A DNA stretch of 64,000 nucleotides from Caenorhabditis elegans (lineage: Eukaryota > Nematoda > Chromadorea > Rhabditida > Rhabditidae), in contig NC_003281.10 in assembly GCF_000002985.6 (NCBI RefSeq), positions 248,001 through 312,000 on the forward strand, given 5' to 3'. The translations under genes were made by a program, and so were the position numbers. The notes under the pieces are model-generated. The model did not search any database. It worked only from the letters and a program-made list of their open reading frames with translations, and had not been told where the DNA came from. Below are positions 23,001 through 32,000 of this stretch, piece by piece (the stretch's first letter is position 1; every line of letters starts with the position of its first letter).

Positions 23001-26000
23001 GATCGTAAAAACGTCAAAAAATATCGAAATTCTATAGTTTTTCGAAAATTTTTTTTTTTAAATTTCAGCACTATTGAAATTTTCTTTTTAAAAAAAGTCC
23101 ACTTTTTGAACATGGGGCCTCAATTTTTTGGTCTTTTTAGAAAGATCTCGTCCAGTAATACGTGAAAATGTCAAAAAAATAAAGAAATTCTATAGGAATG
23201 TTGGGATTTTCCAGACACGAAAATCTCCGTCTCTCATTTTTTTCACATTTTTCAATTTTTCTCGATTTTTTCGACATGAAAGTTTGTTTTCTTGTACTTT
23301 TTCGAAAGCTGGCATCAAGACAAATGCTATGAAGGCATTTTTAATATCAAATTCTATAGGATTTTTTCACTAGATGGAAAAAACTCACTTTTTTCGGATT
23401 TTCCGCCTCCCAGTTGGCGGTTGAGTGCTGTTTTGTCGCGGTTTTTTAATTTTCTGCAACAAAATGTATATTTTTATCGATAAAAATGAGAAAAAACGAG
23501 AAAAAACGAAGATAAATGAGCTTAGCAGCCAAATTAAAAATGTTTATTCGTTAAAAAATCTTAACCATAGGAGGCGGTGGCCTAGCCGGCGCAGCTCTCG
23601 CGGCTCTTTCGCCGGGCCGTGTTTTTCGATACAATTTCCATCTTTTTAAACGTTTTTCTCTCCAAATTTTCACAATTTTGAGGAAAAAAATGATTTTAGA
23701 TCCAATTTTTAAATACAAAAATCGCATTTTTATGAAATTTTAGGAGCTACAAAGCCTGGAAGGTGTGGTAAATCGAATGAAAAGCTCAAATTCGGAAAAA
23801 CTTCAATCGGAATACGACAAGCTGGTTGAAGGACTGAAGAGAACTGAACGAGAACGGGCAAATGATGAGAGGCTAGCGAATCCTGTGCTACCGGATCAGG
23901 TCAATGACTTCCCAAATCGCAAAAAATACCGGATTTTTAGAGCCGAAATCAGTGAAAAATGGGTTAAAAACTGATAAAATTGAGATTTTTTAGATAAAAA
24001 ATCCAGAAAATGGCAAATTTTTGAATAAAAGTGTCCTTTTTTTTTGGAAAAAACTAGTAAAAACCAAGATTTTTGCCGTAAAAACCACTTAAAAAACAAG
24101 GTTTAAAATACTTTTTCCGGGGTTACTGTAGCGCCACCAAAAATACGCAAACACCGACTACCGTATCCCAATACACCGAACCTTACGACAAAATGCAGAA
24201 ATTTTCCGAAATTTGTGACTTTCGAATGAAAAATGTGCAAAATTGAATAAAAATGCTTTTTAAAATATATATTTCTAAAAAAAAATTTGAAGAAAAAAAA
24301 TCGGGTTTTTTACGGTTAAAATTGCCGATTTGTCGGAATTTTTCAATTCGTGCGGTTTGCCGATTTGCCGGAAATTTCTTTCTCCGGTAATTGCCGATTT
24401 GCCGGAAGTGTAAAATTCCGTCGATTTGCCTATTTACCGGTTTGCCGGTTTGTCTCAAGTTTTCTATTCCGGCAATTTCCCGATTTGCCGGAATTTTTCA
24501 ACTTCGCCAATTTGCCGATTGGTCGAAAATGTTCAACTCCGGCAATTTTCCGATTTGCCGAAATTTCCAATTTCGCCAATTTTCCGATTTGCCGGATATA
24601 ATCAATTCCGGCAATTTTACAATTTTCCGGATTTTTTAAATTCCGGCAATGTCCCGATTTGCCGGAATTTTTTAATTTTGCCGATTTGCCGGAAATTATC
24701 AATTCCGGCAAGTTGGCGATTTGCCGGATTTTTTAAATTTTGCCGATTTGCCGGAAATTGTAAGTTCTGGCAATTTGCCGAATTTCCGGAAATTGTAAAT
24801 TCTGACAATTTGCTGATTTGCCGGAAATTCTCAATTGCGCCAATTTGCCGATTGGTCGAAAATGTTCAATTCCGCCAATTTGCCGATTTGCCCGAAATTT
24901 CAGTGAAAAATGGGTTAAAAACTGATAAAATTGAGATTTTTTAGTGGAAAAAATCCAGAAAATGGCAAATTTTTGAATAAAAGTGTCCTTTTTTGGAAAA
25001 AACTAGTAAAAACCTAGATTTTTGCCATAAAAACCACGAAAAACAAGGTTTAAAATACTTTTTCCGGGGTTACTGTAGCGCCAAAAATACGCAAACACCG
25101 AATCTTACGACAAAATGCAGAAATTTTCCAAATTTGTGACTTTTGCCGATTTGCCTATTTACCGGTTTGCCGGTTTGTCTCAAGTTTTCTATTCCGGCAA
25201 TTTTCCGATTTGCCGGAAATATTCAATTCCGGCAATTTTACAATTTTCCGGATTTTTAAAATTCCGGCAATGTCCCGATTTGCCGGAATTTTTTAATTTT
25301 GCCGATTTGCCGGAAATATTCAATTCCGGCAATTTTACAATTTTCCGGATTTTTTAAATTCCGGCAATGTCCCGATTTGCCGGAATTTTTTAATTTTGCC
25401 GATTTGCCGGAAATTATCAATTCCGGCAAGTTGGCGATTTGCCGGAAATTTTCAATTCCGGCAATTTGTCGATTTGCCGGAAAGTTCTAATTCCGGCAAT
25501 TTTCCGATTTGCCCGAAATTTTCAATTCCGCCAATTTGTCGATTTGCCGGAAAGTTCTAATTCCGGCAATTTGCCGATTTGCCCGAAATTTTCAATTCCG
25601 CCAATTTGTCGATTTGCCGGAAATTTTCAATTTCACCAATTTGCCGGAAATTTTCAATTTCACCAATTTGCCGGAAATTTTCAATTCAGGCAATATGCCG
25701 ATTTGTCGGAAATTTTGAATTCCGGCAATTTGCCGATTTGCCGGAAATTTTCAATTCCGGCAATTTGTCGATTTGCCGGAAAGTTCTAATTCCGGCAATT
25801 TTCCGATTTGCCCGAAATTTTCAATTCCTCCAATTTGTCGATTTGCCGGAAAGTTCTAATTCCGGCAATTTGCCGATTTGCCCGAAATTTTCAATTCCGC
25901 CAATTTGTCGATTTGCCGGAAATTTTCAATTTCACCAATTTGCCGGAAATTTTCAATTCCGGCTATTTGCCGATTTGCCGGAAGTTTAAAATTCCGCCGA

Positions 26001-29000
26001 TTTGTCGATTTGCCGGAAAGTTTTAATTCCGGCAATTTTCCGATTTACCCGAAATTTTCAATTCCGCCAATTTGCCGATTTGCCGGAAATTTTCAATTCC
26101 GCCAATTTGCCGATTTGCCGGAAGTTTAAAATTCCGCCAATTTGTCGATTTGCCGGAAAGTTTTAATTCCGGCAATTTTCCGATTTGCCCGAAATTTTCA
26201 ATTCCGCCAATTTGTCGATTTGCCGGAAATTTTCAATTTCACCAATTTGCCGATTTGCCAGAAATTGTCAATTCCGGCAAGTTACCAATTCGCCGGAAAT
26301 TTTCAATTCAGGCAATATGCCGATTTGTCGGAAATTTTGAATTCCGGCAATTTGCCGATTTGCCGGAAATTTTCAATTCCGGCAATTTGTCGATTTGCCG
26401 GAAAGTTCTAATTCCGGCAATTTTCCGATTTGCCCGAAATTTTCAATTCCGCCAATTTGTCGATTTGCCGGAAAGTTCTAATTCCGGCAATTTGCCGATT
26501 TGCCCGAAATTTTCAATTCCGCCAATTTGTCGATTTGCCGGAAATTTTCAATTTCACCAATTTGCCGGAAATTTTCAATTTCACCAATTTGCCGGAAATT
26601 TTCAATTCAGGCAATATGCCGATTTGTCGGAAATTTTGAATTCCGGCAATTTGCCGATTTGCCGGAAATTTTCAATTCCGGCAATTTGTCGATTTGCCGG
26701 AAAGTTCTAATTCCGGCAATTTTCCGATTTGCCCGAAATTTTCAATTCCGCCAATTTGTCGATTTGCCGGAAAGTTCTAATTCCGGCAATTTGCCGATTT
26801 GCCCGAAATTTTCAATTCCGCCAATTTGTCGATTTGCCGGAAATTTTCAATTTCACCAATTTGCCGGAAATTTTCAATTCCGGCTATTTGCCGATTTGCC
26901 GGAAGTTTAAAATTCCGCCGATTTGTCGATTTGCCGGAAAGTTTTAATTCCGGCAATTTTCCGATTTACCCGAAATTTTCAATTCCGCCAATTTGCCGAT
27001 TTGCCGGAAATTTTCAATTCCGCCAATTTGCCGATTTGCCGGAAGTTTAAAATTCCGCCAATTTGTCGATTTGCCGGAAAGTTTTAATTCCGGCAATTTT
27101 CCGATTTGCCCGAAATTTTCAATTCCGCCAATTTGTCGATTTGCCGGAAATTTTCAATTTCACCAATTTGCCGATTTGCCAGAAATTGTCAATTCCGGCA
27201 AGTTACCAATTCGCCGGAAATTTTCAATTCAGGCAATATGCCGATTTGTCGGAAATTTTGAATTCCGGCAATTTGCCGATTTGCCGGAAATTTTCAATTC
27301 CGGCAATTTGTCGATTTGCCGGAAAGTTCTAATTCCGGCAATTTTCCGATTTGCCCGAAATTTTCAATTCCGCCAATTTGTCGATTTGCCGGAAAGTTCT
27401 AATTCCGGCAATTTGCCGATTTGCCCGAAATTTTCAATTCCGCCAATTTGTCGATTTGCCGGAAAGTTCTAATTCCGGCAATTTGCCGATTTGCCCGAAA
27501 TTTTCAATTCCGCCAATTTGTCGATTTGCCGGAAATTTTCAATTTCACCAATTTGCCGGAAATTTTCAATTCAGGCAATATGCCGATTTGCCGGAAGTTT
27601 AAAATTCCGCCGATTTGTCGATTTGCCGGAAAGTTTTAATTCCGGCAATTTTCCGATTTACCCGAAATTTTCAATTCCGCCAATTTGCCGATTTGCCGGA
27701 AATTTTCAATTCCGCCAATTTGCCGATTTGCCGGAAGTTTAAAATTCCGCCAATTTGTCGATTTGCCGGAAAGTTTTAATTCCGGCAATTTTCCGATTTG
27801 CCCGAAATTTTCAATTCCGCCAATTTGTCGATTTGCCGGAAATTTTCAATTTCACCAATTTGCCGATTTGCCAGAAATTGTCAATTCCGGCAAGTTACCA
27901 ATTCGCCGGAAATTTTCAATTCAGGCAATATGCCGATTTGTCGGAAATTTTGAATTCCGGCAATTTGCCGATTTGCCGGAAATTTTCAATTCCGGCAATT
28001 TGTCGATTTGCCGGAAAGTTCTAATTCCGGCAATTTTCCGATTTGCCCGAAATTTTCAATTCCGCCAATTTGTCGATTTGCCGGAAAGTTCTAATTCCGG
28101 CAATTTGCCGATTTGCCCGAAATTTTCAATTCCGCCAATTTGTCGATTTGCCGGAAATTTTCAATTTCACCAATTTGCCGGAAATTTTCAATTCAGGCAA
28201 TATGCCGATTTGCCGGAAGTTTAAAATTCCGCCGATTTGTCGATTTGCCGGAAAGTTTTAATTCCGGCAATTTTCCGATTTACCCGAAATTTTCAATTCC
28301 GCCAATTTGCCGATTTGCCGGAAATTTTCAATTCCGCCAATTTGCCGATTTGCCGGAAGTTTAAAATTCCGCCAATTTGTCGATTTGCCGGAAAGTTTTA
28401 ATTCCGGCAATTTTCCGATTTGCCCGAAATTTTCAATTCCGCCAATTTGTCGATTTGCCGGAAATTTTCAATTTCACCAATTTGCCGATTTGCCAGAAAT
28501 TGTCAATTCCGGCAAGTTACCAATTCGCCGGAAATTTTCAATTCCGGCAAGCTCGCGATTTGCCGGAATTTTTAATTCCGGTAATTTTCCGATTTGCCGG
28601 TTTGCCGGAATTTTTTAATTTTGCCGATTTGCCGGAATTTTTTAATTTTGCCGATTTGCCGGTTTATGTATTACAAAAAAAACTTATTTTTTTGCAGATT
28701 CTCCACGAAGCCGTACCGGGAAACATTCGACAAGCCAATCACTTCCTCCTGTTCCTCAAACGATTCGTAGAATACATCCGTCACCGCCTACGCACCCATC
28801 AGGTGTTAATTGAAAGTCCTGCCGCTTTTATGAAGGATATTCTCGATCGAATGTGTATTGAGAGAAAACCAATGAGATTCTGTGCTGAAAGATTGTCGAA
28901 TTTGGTAAAAACTCTGGAAATTACTGATAACGGAGATGTTTGGGCGCTTTCGCAGGTAAAAATTACGAGCTTCGATGAAAATTTCAGAAAAATTGGGAAT

Positions 29001-32000
29001 TTTCACATTGCAAATGTATTAAAAAATTAGTTTTTCGAGTTTTAAAACATAAAAATTCAAATTCCTCGCCTAGAAAAACCTAGAGCTCGCAAGAGGACTC
29101 GAACCCGGGACCTTCTGTGCCATAGCTCAACCTCTTAGCCACTGCGCCATACGGCGTGGCGCAGGCGGTAAGAGAGTTGGGTGTGACGCATAAGGTCGCA
29201 GGTTCGAACCCTCTCGCGGGTTATAAGTTTTTATAAGCGTAGATTTCAACTTTCAAGTTTTAAAACCTTGAAGAAAAGTTTCCACGTGGCAAATGTGTTA
29301 TGTCGGCGATTTTTGTGTGAAAATATCAAATTTTAAGGAATAAAATATGCAAAAATTTGGAATTTTCACCCGAAATTGCTCACAGAGAGCACATTTGACC
29401 ACTTTCCCGGGGAACCTCTGCCCAAATTTTCCATTTTTTTCCCAAAAAACACTCAAATTTTCAGGTTACAACACTTTGCACACTGGTTTCGACGTATTCG
29501 AAAGGATTTTCAGTAATTGTTGAACCACAGGATGGTAGTCAACTGGCAGTTATTACGCTATCATGTCATGATGCTTCTATCGCGATTCGCCCTGTTATGA
29601 GCCGATTTCAATCTGTTATTATCACTTCTGGTTGGTAAAATTGCTGGAAAACGAGATTTTCTGCAAAAAAATCGAAGAAAATCGAAAAAAAATGGAAGAA
29701 AAACGATGAAATTTGGAGCTTTTACCGTTAAAATCGCTAAAATTTTAATTTTTAGGGTTACTGTAGCCCCAAAAATACGCAAACACCGACTAGGCACCGA
29801 ACCTCACAACAAATTGCAGAAAATCTCGAAAAAATGAGTAATTGAGCTGAAATTAAGCTTTTGATTCAGAATTTGGTGGTTAAAATTGAGAAAAACTCGA
29901 AAAATCGTGTAAAATTCCAAAATTTTCGATCATTTTACTCTAGAAAGTTGAATTCCTGCAATTTCGAAGTTTTCGGGATTACTGTAGCGCCAAAAGTACG
30001 CAGACACCGTCTACCGTACCCCAATACACCAGGTCCTACGACAAATTGCAGAAAACCCGAAAAACTGGGTAAATGAGCTAAAATTAAGCTTTTGATTTAA
30101 ATTTTAGTGCTCAAAACTGCGGGAAAACTCCAAATTTTCCAAAAAAATCGTTTAAAATTCTAGATTTTTGATAATTTTTTTCTTAAACAAGTTGAATTTC
30201 TGCAATTTCGAAGTTTTTGGGGTTACTGTAGCCCCGAAAATACGCAGACACCGTCTGCCGTACCACAATACACCAGATTTTACGACTAAATGCAGAAAAC
30301 CCGAAAAACTGGGTAAATGAGCTAAAATTAAGCTTTTGATTTAGAATTTAATGCTTAAAATTGAGAAAAACTCGAAAAATCGTGTAAAATTCCAAAATTT
30401 TCGATTATTTTCGCTGAAAGCAGTTAAATTCCTGCAATATATCGAATTTTCGAAGTTGTCGGGGTTACTGTAGCCCCGAAAATACGCAATCACCGTCTAC
30501 CGTACCCCAATACACCAGGTCTTACGACAAATTGCAGAAAATTAGAAAAACGCGTTTAATCTCAAATTTAGGACTTAAAATATCGAGAAATCGTGACATT
30601 TTTCACATTTTTCACGAAAGAAAACTTATTTTCATGCAAAATATTTGTTTTCGGACAATTTTCGACGTTTTCGGGGTTACTGTAGCGTCAAAAGTACGCA
30701 AACACCGACTACGGTACGCCAATATACCAGATCTTACGACAAATTGCAGAAAATTGCAGAAAATTGCAGAAAATCAATAATTAGGCTAAATTGAAGCCTC
30801 TGATTTCGAATTTAGTACGGAAAATTGATGAAAAATGTTCAAAAACCTTTAAAAATCCCAGATTTTCTTTAAAATTTCCAATTTCAGGAACCCTCTCGCC
30901 ACTGGAAATGTATCCAAAAGTTTTGGATTTCGACCCGTCCGTCATCGCATCATTCACAATGACACTGGCCCGCCCGTGCTTGAGTCCCCTCGTAGTTGCA
31001 CGTGGAAATGACCAAGTGGCGATGACGTCACGATTCGAGCAACGAGCCGACGTGGCGGTTATTCGAAATTACGGGAATTTAGTGTTGGAAATGGCGTCGT
31101 TGGTGCCTGATGGAATGGTTGTATTCTTTACGAGCTATTTGTATATGGAGAATGTTATTGGAGTTTGGTACGGAAAATTGACTGAAAATCGACTTTTCTG
31201 GCTAAAAATCAATAATTTGAGATTTTTTCCGTTGAAAAACTGACCAAAATTGGGTTTTTTGGACCTAAGCGAGCGAAATTTTGTTTTTTTCCATAGAAAA
31301 ATTAATAAAATAAGCGAATTTAGAGCCTCTTGAAATGGCTTGAAAATCGATTTTTACCTGAAAACTGCTGAAAAATTAGTTTTTCGAGATTTAAAACATA
31401 AAAATTCAAATTCCTCGACTAGAAAAACCTAAAAACCTATGCTCGCGGGCGGAATTGAACCCGTGACCTTCTGCGCCATAGCTCAACCTCTTAGCCATTG
31501 CGCCATACGGCGTGGCGCAGGCGGTAAGATGATGGGCTGTGGCGCATAAGGTCACGGGTTCGAACCCTCTCGCGGGTTTTATGTTTTTCTAAGCGTGGAT
31601 TATAGCTGTAAAACATTGAAAAAAGGTTTCCACGTGGCAAATGTGTTATGTCGGCGATTTTTGTGTGAAAATATCAAATTTTAGCATTAAAATATGCAAA
31701 AATTTGGAATTTTCACCCGGAATTGCTCACAGAGAACACATTTGACCACTTTGCCGGGGAACCTCTGACCAAATTTTCAATTTTTCTGACTGATAAATCG
31801 GAAAATGATAAAAATTGTAAAGAAACCCGAAAAAAAAATCAGAAATTGGCTAAAAAAGCGTAAAAGTGGAGAAAAACGAGAATAAATTCAGCTTAAAACG
31901 AAAAATTTCACCAATTGCCAAATTTTCTGGAATTTTTATTACAAATCTGTCAAAAATCGCAAAAGTTGCAGTTTTTCTCCCCCTAAATTGAAATTTTCGC

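Noticed and set aside
26072..26710. Long open frames (up to 226 aa) of the form [19 protein letters not shown] in the minisatellites at 25-29 kb and 42-44 kb
   Set aside because: Open in several frames at once because a ~35-base unit lacks stop codons. No splice structure, no start context, and the same peptide recurs exactly where the DNA unit recurs.
24315..28672. CRISPR-like array
   Set aside because: Units have no unique spacers, the repeats are degenerate, and the genes around it are nematode genes with introns.
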